Source of the DNA: an uncultured Planktomarina sp.
Lineage (GTDB): Bacteria > Pseudomonadota > Alphaproteobacteria > Rhodobacterales > Rhodobacteraceae
Assembly: GCA_943788425.1 (NCBI GenBank)
Contig: CALSQF010000006.1
Span: forward strand, 310,001-374,000
Direction: 5' to 3'
Length of the DNA stretch: 64,000 bases
Part shown: piece by piece, positions 1 to 8,153 of the stretch
Layout of the letters: every line of letters starts with the position of its first letter
Position numbering within the stretch: position 1 is the first letter of the stretch
The notes under the pieces: model-generated
Databases searched by the model: none
What the model was told of the DNA's origin: nothing
What the model saw: the letters and a program-made list of their open reading frames with translations, nothing else
Made by a program: the position numbers and the translations under genes

Positions 1-510
1 CGTTTAAAGTCTACCATGATCTATGTCACCCATGACCAGGTCGAGGCTATGACGCTCGCCGACAAAATTGTCGTCATGCGGGCCGGGCGGGTTGAGCAAA
101 TTGGCTCTCCCATTGATCTTTATCGCAACCCTGCGAATGCTTTTGTGGCGCAGTTTATCGGCAGTCCGAAGATGAATTTTTTCACGGAAGCAGATTTGGC
201 CAAAAACGGTAAAAAGTCTTTGCCAGCAGCGGCCAGTGGCGCGCATATTGGCATTCGTCCAGAGCATCTGACGGCCTGTACTGAGGCTAAGGCGATTGTT
301 GGGGGGACATTGGATCTCGTGGAGCAATTGGGCGAATATGCTTTGGTTCACTTGGTGGGTGCCTCTGGAGAGGCCTTCATAGTGAAAATGGAGCATCCGC
401 CGGCAGCCGTAAAAGGTGAAACCATGTGGTTTACGGCGCAAAGCGATATTCTGCACCTGTTTGACCAAAGCTCGGGTTTGCGCATCGACGCCGCTAGCAC
501 ATCCAGTTGA
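1..510 (+). CDS. Sugar-type ABC transporter ATP-binding protein, C-terminal part (5' end outside window)
   Basis: The reading frame is open from base 1, so the gene starts upstream of the window. The visible 169 codons begin just before the H-loop ([13 protein letters not shown]), whose His contacts the ATP gamma-phosphate. They continue through the [14 protein letters not shown] segment typical of the MalK/UgpC/SmoK subfamily and end in a TOBE-like regulatory domain (GIRPEHL). Such subunits energise import of sugars, polyols or glycerol-3-phosphate at the inner membrane. Walker A, the signature motif and Walker B are off-window, as are the permease and binding-protein genes, so the substrate cannot be stated. 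The gene converges on the hpaB remnant. Family assignment is firm, substrate unknown. Confidence 0.88.
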   Translation, partial: RLKSTMIYVTHDQVEAMTLADKIVVMRAGRVEQIGSPIDLYRNPANAFVAQFIGSPKMNFFTEADLAKNGKKSLPAAASGAHIGIRPEHLTACTEAKAIVGGTLDLVEQLGEYALVHLVGASGEAFIVKMEHPPAAVKGETMWFTAQSDILHLFDQSSGLRIDAASTSS

Positions 511-618
511 TATAGGCGCATCGCGTCCTGTTATGCCTTTGAGGATGCACAGTCACCACGCCCCATGCGGGGAAATGACCTCCCTATGAGAGAGACAATC
601 GGCGCCGGGCCTCAGGCT

Positions 619-2079
619 TTAGGCCTGCGCTAAAAGATCCTCGACGCGGGCAATTTTGCTGTCCCTATCATAGCTGTCAAAATAGACAGAGTTCATGATT
701 TGCGGCGGACCGAAGAAGAAGCGCTCATACAGCGCTTGGCGATTGCCGAAGCCGGACACGGCAATGTCATGGGCCAGGCGATACAGGGCCACGCGATCGC
801 GGCTGTCCATATGGGTCAGTTGGAAATATTTCTCCACATCTCCTGCCATGGCATTGCTGAAATCTGCCTCGGTTGGCGTCGCCATGAGGGAGGAGGAACC
901 GAGGAGTTGCAGGATCTCCACCATCCGCGGGTACATTTTGGGAAAGAGATTGCGCGAGACGTCCAAAGGGCCGCGCAGGGGAATGAAATTGCCCCATTGA
1001 TCCTCATGGGCCTGTTGTTCCGCCGAAAAGAGCAAGGCGCGCACGGTTTCGGCCATCAACATCACTTCGGCAATCATACCCTTTGTGGCCAAATCCTTGT
1101 CGCGACCCGTCGCCTTGGCAATGGCGCACATGACGCCGACCATGAATTCTGCCTTGGCCAGCTTTCCACAGGCCACTTGATGCGCCATATGCACCACCGC
1201 ATTGGTTTGGGCGAAGGCTTGGTTGCATAGGTTTGGTTCGCCATACATGAAAACCCGCTCCCAGGGGACCAAGACATTGTCAAAAATGACCACCGCATCC
1301 ATCTCCTCATAGCGAGAGGACAGAGGGGCATCGAAATGTGATTTTCAATGGTCATAGCTGTCTCGACAAATCATCTTGAGACCCGGGGTGGCGATGGGAA
1401 TGGCAAAGGCGAAGGCAAAGGGAATATTGCTGTCATCGGCTCGTAAAAGCGTTGAGGGGAAGACCTCAATTTCGTCAGATAATGGCCCCAAAGTCGCCAA
1501 TAGCCTTGCGCCTTTCACGATGATCCCCACATCGGTTTCTTTGACGACATGCAGTGCAACCTCTTCGTCGAATTTGCCGCTAGTGGCCTGTGCATGTGAG
1601 ACAGATGGGTTCACCAAAGTATGGGTCAGAACGCGATCATTGAGCCGGACCTCATCATAAAACTGGGTAATATTTTGAACGAAATCCGCTTGTCCCTTGC
1701 TGCCCTGCGCTAGAAAACCTGGGGCGTGAGCAAAGGCCATAACGGAGGCGTTTTTATAATCGGGAGTACAGCCAAACATGCCATTGGATCATGTGGCCCA
1801 TTCATAGAACGCGCGGCCGCGCCGCACCACATCGTCCTTAGACTTGGGCACCAAGTGGGAAACGGCGCAGCGAATGCCCTGGCCGTCTTCATAGGTCACG
1901 ATATCGCGGTAGGCCGGTTCATATTGCCGATCCAAAAAACCCGCCAAAGAGGCCGCGCCTCCGGCCATGCCTGGTTCAGCGGTCACATCTTGAACCCGCG
2001 CTCCACGCGTCCAAATTTCACGGTCATCGCGCAGCCCCTCGAGATACTGCGCTCCAGTTCTGATTCCAGCGTTTCTCAT
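619..2079 (-). pseudogene. hpaB: 4-hydroxyphenylacetate 3-monooxygenase, oxygenase component, with two in-frame TGA codons
   Basis: HpaB is the FADH2-using oxygenase that converts 4-hydroxyphenylacetate to homoprotocatechuate. The frame spans 487 codons including the stop, a normal HpaB length, and is recognisable from the N-terminus (MRNAGIRTGAQYLEGLRDD) to the C-terminus. It holds two internal TGA codons. One is at 1789-1791, where the family has Trp (EWAT-stop-SNGMFG). The other is at 1345-1347 (RDSYDH-stop-KSHFDAPLSS). Everything on both sides remains in the same frame, with no indels. The start overlaps the hpaR stop by 4 bp, so it was translated from the hpaR message. Truncation at residue 96 would remove the catalytic core. 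I read it as a recently inactivated gene; sequencing error at two positions is the main alternative. Confidence 0.85.
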
Positions 2080-2513
2080 GCCAAATTCAGTTTCTCTGCG
2101 GGGTCTGATAACTTGTCTAAAATTCGATTAAACTCGGCCCATTCAGACTCTGTCACGCGCTGCATGAAATCGTCATGAATGCGCTCTACCATGGGCATCA
2201 TATGCTCCATCAAGGCGCGCCCCTTTTGGGTGGGGATGATATGCACATGGCGGCGATCTTCTGTAGAGCGCAGGCGCCCGATGAGGTTTTTCTTCTCGAG
2301 CCGATCTAGAATTCCGACCAATGAGGGTGGGGGCAAAAGGGTGATCTGCGAGATCTGTGCTGAGGTGAGATGCTGTTTTTCCCAAAGTGCGCGCAGAACT
2401 CGCCACTGCTGGTCCGTCAGATCATTCGCTTGAAACAGACACCGATAGCTTGGCATCACCCGGTCTAGAGAGCGGCTGAGGATCATCGGCAGGCTGTCCA
2501 GGAATTTCGGCAT
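2076..2513 (-). CDS. hpaR: MarR-family regulator of homoprotocatechuate degradation, HpaR
   Basis: This 145-residue winged-helix protein matches the HpaR branch of MarR. It has the N-terminal MPKFLDSLPMILSRSLDRVM helix, the recognition-helix region (LLPPPSLVGILDRLEKKNLI) and the wing (RSTEDRRHVHI). Known HpaR proteins repress the hpa degradation genes and release DNA on binding 4-hydroxyphenylacetate or related aromatics. The gene is divergent from hpaF, and its stop overlaps the start of the hpaB remnant (ATGA). A 172 bp divergent promoter region lies directly upstream and holds a candidate operator. The regulator looks intact although the first enzyme of its pathway does not. Confidence 0.9.
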   Translation of the reverse strand: MPKFLDSLPMILSRSLDRVMPSYRCLFQANDLTDQQWRVLRALWEKQHLTSAQISQITLLPPPSLVGILDRLEKKNLIGRLRSTEDRRHVHIIPTQKGRALMEHMMPMVERIHDDFMQRVTESEWAEFNRILDKLSDPAEKLNLA

Positions 2514-2685
2514 TTACCACTCATCTATGAATTATTCACATATTAAGTAAATTGAGAGGCTCCGCTGTGTAAAAAAATCTATGGTCGCTGCTTTAAAATG
2601 CAGAAATTGTGGATCTATGCGCACTCCTCACTTGTCATTTTCTGTAAGGTTGCGATGATTTCGACAGTAGTGCTAAGGACAAACC
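2514..2685. promoter_or_regulatory. Divergent hpaR/hpaF promoter region with a candidate HpaR operator
   Basis: This AT-rich stretch separates hpaR from hpaF. At 2528-2538 it contains TGAATTATTCA, two perfect 5 bp arms around one central base, in the size and symmetry range of MarR-family sites. It lies only 14 bp in front of the hpaR start, where binding would block hpaR transcription. A Shine-Dalgarno sequence AAGGA sits at 2675-2679, seven bases before the hpaF ATG. Assignment of the palindrome to HpaR is inference from position and symmetry. Confidence 0.5.
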
Positions 2686-3093
2686 ATGCCACATCTGACC
2701 GTTCAATATTCCCAGAATTTAGATCAAGACGTTGATATGTCAGAGCTTTGTTCGGTCATGAGTGTGGCCATGCAAGAAACGGGCGTGTTTCCTATGGCGG
2801 GCATAAGGGTGCGGGCGCATCCGATGCCGCACTATTTCGTCGCTGATGGACATCCCAAGAACGCCTTTGTTGATATGGTTCTACGCATGGGAGAGGGGCG
2901 CAGTGATGCGACCAAATCAGAGGTTGGTGCGTTTTTGATGGCGCGTGCAGAGGCCGTTTTTGCTCCGCTGCTGGCGGAGCCACATTTTGCACTGTCGTTG
3001 GAAATTGTGACGATCTCCAAACCCTTCAGCTTGAAAAAAAACAGCATTCATGCGCGGATCAATGCGCCGTCTTTCAAAGGAGAAAACCCATGA
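2686..3093 (+). CDS. hpaF: 5-carboxymethyl-2-hydroxymuconate delta-isomerase
   Basis: This 135-residue protein belongs to the CHMI/tautomerase-like family. It begins Met-Pro (MPHLTVQYSQNL), and the proline exposed after Met removal is the catalytic base. The enzyme shifts the double bond of 5-carboxymethyl-2-hydroxymuconate to give the oxo isomer used by the next enzyme of homoprotocatechuate meta-cleavage. It acts in the cytoplasm as a trimer in known members. It is the first gene of a three-gene operon, and its TGA overlaps the ATG of the next gene. AAGGA at 2675-2679 supports the start. No sign of damage. Confidence 0.9.
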   Translation: MPHLTVQYSQNLDQDVDMSELCSVMSVAMQETGVFPMAGIRVRAHPMPHYFVADGHPKNAFVDMVLRMGEGRSDATKSEVGAFLMARAEAVFAPLLAEPHFALSLEIVTISKPFSLKKNSIHARINAPSFKGENP

Positions 3094-3947
3094 AGTTTGC
3101 ATCCATTCGCGCGGCGGGAGAGGAACTATATGGCGCTGTGACCGACGCTGGCTTTATTGCCCTGTCAGCAAACTTCCCACAATGGGCGAATTTAACCGAG
3201 GTGATCTGCGCGCAGGCCTTGCCGCAGCTGGCTGAAGCGGCTGAGGGGGCCTCGGTCACCCATGGTTTTGGCAGCTTCACCTATGAGATGCCCGTGGCGG
3301 GCGGTGAGAAGATTATTTGCGTCGGGGTCAATTTTCCAGATCGCAATGCGGAATACAAAGATGGCAGCCAAGCGCCTGCGAATATGTCGCTATTTCCAAG
3401 GTTTGCCCGTGGATTTGTGGGGCATGAACAGGCCTTGATCCGGCCCCCAGAGTCGCATCAACTCGATTATGAGGGCGAAATTGCCATTGTCATCGGCAAG
3501 GCAGGGCGGCGCATTTCTCAAGCCCATGCATATGATCACATTGCCGCTATGACCCTTTGCAATGAGGGGACGATCCGAGATTGGGTGCGCCACGCGAAAT
3601 TCAACGTCACCCAGGGTAAGAATTGGGACAAATCTGGTGCTATGGGCCCGTGGTTGGTGCCTTTTACGGAGGCTGCGCAGCTGGACGATGTTCGCATCAC
3701 CACCCGAGTAAACGGGGAGTTGCGTCAAGATGATCGCACCAGCCGCATGATTTTTCCCATCCGCCGCCAAATTGAATATATCTCCACGTTCACCACCTTG
3801 ATGCCGGGTGATATCATTGTCACGGGAACGCCGACGGGTGCCGGCGCGCGGTTTGATCCGCCAATCTATCTCAAACCCAGTGATATGGTTGAAGTTCACG
3901 CTGATGGCCTCGGGACCTTACGCAATTCTGTTGAGGATGAGACATGA
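3090..3947 (+). CDS. Fumarylacetoacetate hydrolase (FAH) family protein, probable homoprotocatechuate-pathway decarboxylase/isomerase (HpaG type)
   Basis: This 285-residue protein has the FAH fold: an N-terminal variable region, a middle signature (ICVGVNFPDRNAEYK) and acidic metal ligands in LDYEGEIAIVIGKAGR and KNWDKSGAMGPW. Family members use Mg or Mn to hydrolyse, decarboxylate or isomerise oxo-acids. Between hpaF and hpaH, and overlapping both by 4 bp, it probably decarboxylates 5-oxopent-3-ene-1,2,5-tricarboxylate, as HpaG does. E. coli HpaG is a tandem fusion of two FAH domains; this gene encodes only one, so it may do only one of the two half-reactions or both. The symbol is withheld for that reason. 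Confidence 0.8.
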   Translation: MKFASIRAAGEELYGAVTDAGFIALSANFPQWANLTEVICAQALPQLAEAAEGASVTHGFGSFTYEMPVAGGEKIICVGVNFPDRNAEYKDGSQAPANMSLFPRFARGFVGHEQALIRPPESHQLDYEGEIAIVIGKAGRRISQAHAYDHIAAMTLCNEGTIRDWVRHAKFNVTQGKNWDKSGAMGPWLVPFTEAAQLDDVRITTRVNGELRQDDRTSRMIFPIRRQIEYISTFTTLMPGDIIVTGTPTGAGARFDPPIYLKPSDMVEVHADGLGTLRNSVEDET

Positions 3948-4741
3948 CCCCCGCAGAGATCTCCCGCGCGGCGCAGGCCTTATTTGAGGCTGAAAAAAGC
4001 CATAAACAGATCGGACTGTTGACCCGCCCCCATCCTGGGATGACGATGGATGATGCCTATGCGGTGCAAAAAGCCTTGGTCAAGCTTAAGATTGCCGATG
4101 GCCGGCGGGTGATAGGCTGGAAAATTGGTCTGACCTCCAAGGCTATGCAATATGCTTTGAATATTGATATCCCGGACAGCGGGATTTTATTTGATGATAT
4201 GTATTTTGAAGATGGTGCGACTGTGCCTGCTGGACGGTTTATCCAGCCGCGCATTGAGGCGGAAATCGCCTTTGTGATGAAAACAGATTTAGACGGCGCG
4301 GCAGGGCGCGATGAGGTGCTGGCAGCAACGGATTATGTGTGCCCCTCGCTGGAAATCCTCGATACGCGGATTGAGCGCGTTGATGCGCACACAGGGCATA
4401 CCCGTAAAATTTATGATACGATCTCCGACAATGCGGCGAATGCTGGCATCGTTTTGGGTCGCGCGCAACATGATCCCAGAACGTTTGATTTGCGCTGGGC
4501 TGGCGCGATTTGCAGCCGCAATGACGAGGTTGAGGAGACAGGTCTTGGCGCCGGCGTTTTAAACGATCCGGTTATGGGCATCGTTTGGTTGTCCGAACGT
4601 CTTGAAGCCTATGGGCAAAAAATTCGAGCGGGTGATATTGTTCTGTCTGGTTCGTTTATTCGCCCGATTGAAGCGCGGCCACAGGATGAATTCGTCGCTG
4701 ATTTTGGCCCCTTTGGGCAGGTATCCATTGGATTTGCCTGA
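3944..4741 (+). CDS. hpaH: 2-oxo-hept-4-ene-1,7-dioate hydratase
   Basis: This 265-residue protein matches HpaH along its length, with the family's GWKIGLTSKAMQ motif, the RIEAEIAFVM acidic motif (metal ligands Glu-x-Glu) and the C-terminal VLSGSFIRPIEA. It belongs to the hydratase/decarboxylase branch of the FAH superfamily and adds water to 2-oxo-hept-4-ene-1,7-dioate, giving the substrate of the aldolase HpaI. It is last in the hpaF-FAH-hpaH operon and starts in the ATGA overlap with the previous gene. The aldolase gene is not next to it. Frame intact. Confidence 0.9.
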   Translation: MTPAEISRAAQALFEAEKSHKQIGLLTRPHPGMTMDDAYAVQKALVKLKIADGRRVIGWKIGLTSKAMQYALNIDIPDSGILFDDMYFEDGATVPAGRFIQPRIEAEIAFVMKTDLDGAAGRDEVLAATDYVCPSLEILDTRIERVDAHTGHTRKIYDTISDNAANAGIVLGRAQHDPRTFDLRWAGAICSRNDEVEETGLGAGVLNDPVMGIVWLSERLEAYGQKIRAGDIVLSGSFIRPIEARPQDEFVADFGPFGQVSIGFA

Positions 4742-4780
4742 GCACAGCTCTGGTCATATCCGCGATCGGGCGCCCCCCCC

Positions 4781-4808
4781 AAAAAAACTCGGGTGCGGGG
4801 CCCGAGTT
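4781..4808 (-). terminator. Rho-independent terminator of the response-regulator gene
   Basis: The arms AACTCGGG (4786-4793) and CCCGAGTT (4801-4808) pair perfectly around a 7-base loop. On the minus strand the stem runs directly into a T tract (4781-4787 are A on the plus strand). It therefore fits termination of the leftward response-regulator transcript. It could also stop rightward hpaH transcripts, although there is no T tract on that side. Confidence 0.7.
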
Positions 4809-4867
4809 GAGGCTGAGGGAAGAGAGACGCCTTGCGGTAATGCCCTGGCGTCAGGGGTTGCAGGTGG

Positions 4868-5554
4868 CTAAAGTGACAAGCGATAGCCGCCGTTTTCAGT
4901 GATTAAGATGCTGGCTTTGCCGGGGTCGGGTTCAATTTTCTGCCGAAGGCGATAAATATGTGTTTCCAGCGTATGAGTCGTGACACCGGCATTATAGCCC
5001 CAAACTTCATGTAAAAGAATATCGCGCGGCACCACATGTTCGGTGGCGCGGTACAAAAATTTTAATATATTTGTTTCTTTTTCGGTCAGGCGAATCTTTT
5101 TGTCATCAGCTGTGACCAATATCTTGATTGATGGCTTGAACTTATAAGGTCCAAGGGAGAAGATCGCATCCTCGGATTGCTCATGCTGGCGCAGCTGTGC
5201 GCGTAGGCGGGTCAAAAGCATGGGGAACTTGAAGGGCTTGGTGATGTAGTCATTGGCACCTGCAGCCAGACCCAATATTGTGTCGGAATCTGTATCATGG
5301 CCGGTGAGCATCAAAATGGGGCATTTGACGCCCTGCTTGCGGATCAAGCGGCACAACTCACGCCCATCTGTATCTGGCAGACCTACGTCCAGCACCATGA
5401 GATCATAACTTTGTTGCTTAATCTTTTCCAAAGCTTCCGCACCGCTGCTGCACTCATAGACATCAAAATATTCGGTCATAAGAAGCTGTTCGCTTAAAGC
5501 CTCTCTCAGATCTTCATCGTCGTCGACTAAAAGAATTTTATTAAGCTGTGCCAT
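4868..5554 (-). CDS. OmpR-family response regulator (CenR-like)
   Basis: A receiver domain (KILLVDDDEDLREALSEQL, phosphoacceptor Asp in LMVLDVGLPDTDG, Lys in ITKPF) is joined to an OmpR winged helix (LTEKETNILKFLYRA, THTLETHIYRLRQKI). The start at 5554 is chosen because GAGAGG lies 5 bases upstream; an ATG 10 codons earlier has no such site. The sequence resembles the Rhodobacter regulator reported as CenR, which controls envelope and division functions, but this rests on memory of the family and no symbol is given. No histidine kinase lies next to it, so it is an orphan in this window. It is divergent from ribA. Confidence 0.85.
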   Translation of the reverse strand: MAQLNKILLVDDDEDLREALSEQLLMTEYFDVYECSSGAEALEKIKQQSYDLMVLDVGLPDTDGRELCRLIRKQGVKCPILMLTGHDTDSDTILGLAAGANDYITKPFKFPMLLTRLRAQLRQHEQSEDAIFSLGPYKFKPSIKILVTADDKKIRLTEKETNILKFLYRATEHVVPRDILLHEVWGYNAGVTTHTLETHIYRLRQKIEPDPGKASILITENGGYRLSL

Positions 5555-5697
5555 TCTACCTCTCAGTTTCATAAGATAGCCCATACCTGCGCGCTGGGGC
5601 GCTTTATTGCAAGATTTTCACCAGAGATCTCACGACCTTGTGTCACAAATGAAGGAATTGTTTCAATTCACCTCTAAAAGGGGCTATCGAAGGCTCT

Positions 5698-6753
5698 ATG
5701 ACTCTATCACCTTCTCCTGTCGAGCTGCGCGCTCGCGCCTTGACCGATCTTCGCATGGGCCTGCCTGTGGTCATTGATATGCCTCAGCCGCTTGTGGTCT
5801 GTGCGGCTGAGACACTGACACAAGACAGGCTGCATGCGTTGCGCAGTTTGGGCGAGGTGCAAGCCGTTTTGTCAAAGTGGCGGGCCGATACGCTCAAGAT
5901 CAATGCATACGATGGGGATGTGGCGCGCATTTCTGTGCCGCGGTCAGTCGATGCACGTTGGTGCCAAGCGGTGGCCGATCCAATACTTGACCTGAGCTAT
6001 CCGATGAAGGGTCCATTCCAGACCCTGCGCGGCGGATCCGTGGATGGGCAACGTCTTTCTGTGGCGCTTTTGAAAGCGGCGCATCTTTTGCCCATGGCGA
6101 TCACGGTGCACAGCTTAGAGCCGCTCAGCAGTTTAACACATTTGCCAGTTGATATCTTGTTGGAGCCTGGCTTTGCGCATGTGGTCTCTGCGCAGCTTCC
6201 ACTGGAAGTTAGTCAGGCGGGTCGTTTGCATGTGTTTCGCCCGGATGGCGGGGGGGATGAACATTACGCAGTTGAGATCGGGACGCCCGATCGGGCGGCG
6301 CCGGTCTTAACGCGCTTGCATTCAGCATGTTTCACTGGGGATATTCTGGGATCCTTGAAATGTGACTGCGGTCCACAGCTAAAAGGTGCTTTGGCGCAGA
6401 TGGGGCAGGAAGGTGCCGGGATCCTACTGTATCTTAATCAAGAAGGTCGCGGTATTGGCCTGGCGAATAAAATGCGGGCCTATGCGCTGCAGAGCCAAGG
6501 CTTTGATACGGTAGAGGCCAACCATCGCTTAGGGTTCGAAGATGATGAGCGGGATTTTCAGATCGGCGCAGAGCTGCTTAAAAGCCTGGGTTTTTTATCC
6601 ATACGTTTGATGACCAATAACCCCAATAAAGTTGCCCGCTTGCAGGACCAAGGTCTTATGGTTAGCGAACGCGTGCCGTTGGTTGTTGGCGGCACAGCGC
6701 AGAACCACGGCTATCTCCAGACCAAGGCGGAAAAATCTGGGCATTTGCTATGA
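5698..6753 (+). CDS. ribA: GTP cyclohydrolase II with N-terminal DHBP-synthase-like region
   Basis: The C-terminal half (about residues 165-351) carries the GTP cyclohydrolase II hallmarks: zinc cysteines in LHSACFTGD and LKCDCGPQL, the EGRGIGL GTP-binding loop and RLMTNNPNK near the end. The enzyme opens GTP to start riboflavin synthesis. The N-terminal 150 residues are positioned like a 3,4-dihydroxy-2-butanone-4-phosphate synthase domain, but I see no RGHTEA-type or TGVTAADR-type active-site motif. That half is therefore probably non-catalytic, as in the RibA form common in alphaproteobacteria. AAGG lies 4 bases before the ATG. The next gene starts inside its stop codon. Confidence 0.9.
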   Translation: MTLSPSPVELRARALTDLRMGLPVVIDMPQPLVVCAAETLTQDRLHALRSLGEVQAVLSKWRADTLKINAYDGDVARISVPRSVDARWCQAVADPILDLSYPMKGPFQTLRGGSVDGQRLSVALLKAAHLLPMAITVHSLEPLSSLTHLPVDILLEPGFAHVVSAQLPLEVSQAGRLHVFRPDGGGDEHYAVEIGTPDRAAPVLTRLHSACFTGDILGSLKCDCGPQLKGALAQMGQEGAGILLYLNQEGRGIGLANKMRAYALQSQGFDTVEANHRLGFEDDERDFQIGAELLKSLGFLSIRLMTNNPNKVARLQDQGLMVSERVPLVVGGTAQNHGYLQTKAEKSGHLL

Positions 6754-7244
6754 GCGCTTTGGATATGGTCTATGCCTCGGGTCGCCTGCATTATCTTGGT
6801 CGCGCCATGGCGGTGACCTGCGGGCGCGGAGGCGTGCGCGATGATAAGATCGAAGGGGATGGGGCAACCCCGCGTGGTGTCCTGCGCATTGCTGCGCTGA
6901 TGTATCGCCCCGACAGGGTGGCACCGCCTGCCCCTTGGGCGGTTCCAATCTACCTCGGCGATCTGTGGTGTGACGATCCAGCTCACAGATCGTATAATCA
7001 GCTTTGCCGCGCGCCTTTGCAGGCCAGTCATGAAAAGATGCGCCGTGCAGACCCGCATTATGATATCGTGTTGATCACCGATTGGAATTGGCCCAAGGCG
7101 CGTCCGGGGGCAGGCTCTGCAATTTTTATGCACCAATGGCGTCGGCCAGGTGCACCTACAGCGGGCTGTATTGCGATGGCGCGGCCAGACATCCGTTGGC
7201 TGGCCAGCCGGGTCGCGCCAGGCACGCGGCTTATCGTCCGTTAA
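6750..7244 (+). CDS. L,D-transpeptidase (YkuD) fold protein without signal peptide
   Basis: This 164-residue protein ends in the YkuD active-site pattern: a His in IFMHQW, then the RPGAPTAGCIAM stretch with the nucleophilic Cys. Classic members cross-link peptidoglycan or attach proteins to it in the periplasm. This one begins MSALDMVYASGRLHYLGRAM with no signal peptide or membrane segment, so an export route is not obvious. It overlaps ribA by 4 bp and is probably co-transcribed with it. Start is fixed by that overlap. A cytoplasmic role on another amide or thioester substrate is possible. Confidence 0.82.
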   Translation: MSALDMVYASGRLHYLGRAMAVTCGRGGVRDDKIEGDGATPRGVLRIAALMYRPDRVAPPAPWAVPIYLGDLWCDDPAHRSYNQLCRAPLQASHEKMRRADPHYDIVLITDWNWPKARPGAGSAIFMHQWRRPGAPTAGCIAMARPDIRWLASRVAPGTRLIVR

Positions 7245-7255
7245 TCTAATCCGGT

Positions 7256-7918
7256 TTAAGCATGCACGGCCTGTACCCGCGCACCAAAGATCGCTGAGCC
7301 AACTCGGACATGGGTGGCGCCAAAGGAGATCGCCTTGGCAAAATCACTGGACATGCCCATGGATAACCCCTCCAACCCGTTGCGCCGCGCAAGCTTGGCT
7401 AAAAGTGCGAAATGCATGCTGGCCTCTTCTTCAACAGGTGGGATGCACATCAAGCCCACGACGGGCAGATCAAGCGCACGGCAGTCTTTTACAAACGTAT
7501 CCACCGCATCGGGGGCAATGCCGGCCTTTTGTGGTTCCAAGCCGGTGTTGACTTGAATGAAGAGGGCCGGGCAATGGCCCAGCTCTTGGGCCAAACGCGC
7601 CAGAGCGGTCGCCAATTTGGGGCGGTCTAAAGTATGGAGGCAATCAAACAGGCGCATGGCGGCTCGGGTTTTGTTCGATTGTAGTGGCCCGAGCAGGTGC
7701 ACCTTGGCATCGGGGAATGTTTTTTGGAATTCGGGCCATTTACTTTCTGCCTCCTGCACGCGATTCTCGCCAAAGACCCGGTGACCCTGTTGCAGCACAG
7801 CCAGAACGCGATCATTGGGCTGAACTTTTGACACGGCGATCAGCTCTACCGAGCCCGGAGCGCGCCCCGCGTCCTGCTGTGCCTGTAAAATTTCTGTAGA
7901 AACATGGAACAGTGACAT
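7256..7918 (-). CDS. yggS: YggS/PROSC-family pyridoxal-phosphate homeostasis protein
   Basis: This 220-residue single-domain TIM-barrel protein has the signature ELIAVSKVQPND, in which Lys binds PLP. It also has HLLGPLQSNKTR and the C-terminal GLSMGMSSDFAKAI and THVRVGSAIFGAR. Family members bind PLP without known catalysis and keep the free cofactor pool balanced. Length matches the family. It converges on the YkuD-fold gene with an 11 bp gap and has no clear terminator. It starts next to the porin promoter region, pointing away from it. Confidence 0.92.
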   Translation of the reverse strand: MSLFHVSTEILQAQQDAGRAPGSVELIAVSKVQPNDRVLAVLQQGHRVFGENRVQEAESKWPEFQKTFPDAKVHLLGPLQSNKTRAAMRLFDCLHTLDRPKLATALARLAQELGHCPALFIQVNTGLEPQKAGIAPDAVDTFVKDCRALDLPVVGLMCIPPVEEEASMHFALLAKLARRNGLEGLSMGMSSDFAKAISFGATHVRVGSAIFGARVQAVHA

Positions 7919-8053
7919 TTTTTTAACCTTTGTTTGACATTAACGAGAGTTTAAACGGGAACTCGTAGGATGTCATTGGCCGAAAACCATCGATGCAGTG
8001 TGACATCTGTGCATCATGTTGGCGTTTCGGTGCGCTGTGACAGGGTGGATCAC

Positions 8054-8082
8054 TTGACCCAAGGGCGGTTCCCACGTCACTA
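8054..8082 (+). promoter_or_regulatory. Candidate porin promoter
   Basis: TTGACC at 8054-8059 and TCACTA at 8077-8082 are separated by 17 bases and lie about 70 bp upstream of the porin start. The -35 box is close to the vegetative consensus; the -10 is poor. No other good pair was seen in the 235 bp upstream of the porin. Confidence 0.35.
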
Positions 8083-8098
8083 AAGGCGTAATGCTCAA

Positions 8099-8114
8099 CC
8101 AAGGTATTCCTTGG
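8099..8114 (+). promoter_or_regulatory. Hairpin in the porin mRNA leader
   Basis: CCAAGG (8099-8104) and CCTTGG (8109-8114) form a perfect 6 bp stem with a TATT loop, 40 bases upstream of the porin ATG and downstream of the candidate promoter. Such leader hairpins often stabilise porin messages or sit near small-RNA target sites. The function here is inference. Confidence 0.4.
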
Positions 8115-8153
8115 CTTGGTATTTTATTTTGGATAGCAACTCGAGGGAAAAAC

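Noticed and set aside
1345-1791. Recoding of TGA (selenocysteine or Trp) in hpaB
   Set aside because: The two TGA codons replace different residues, HpaB is not a selenoprotein family, and TGA ends neighbouring genes; decay or sequencing error is simpler.
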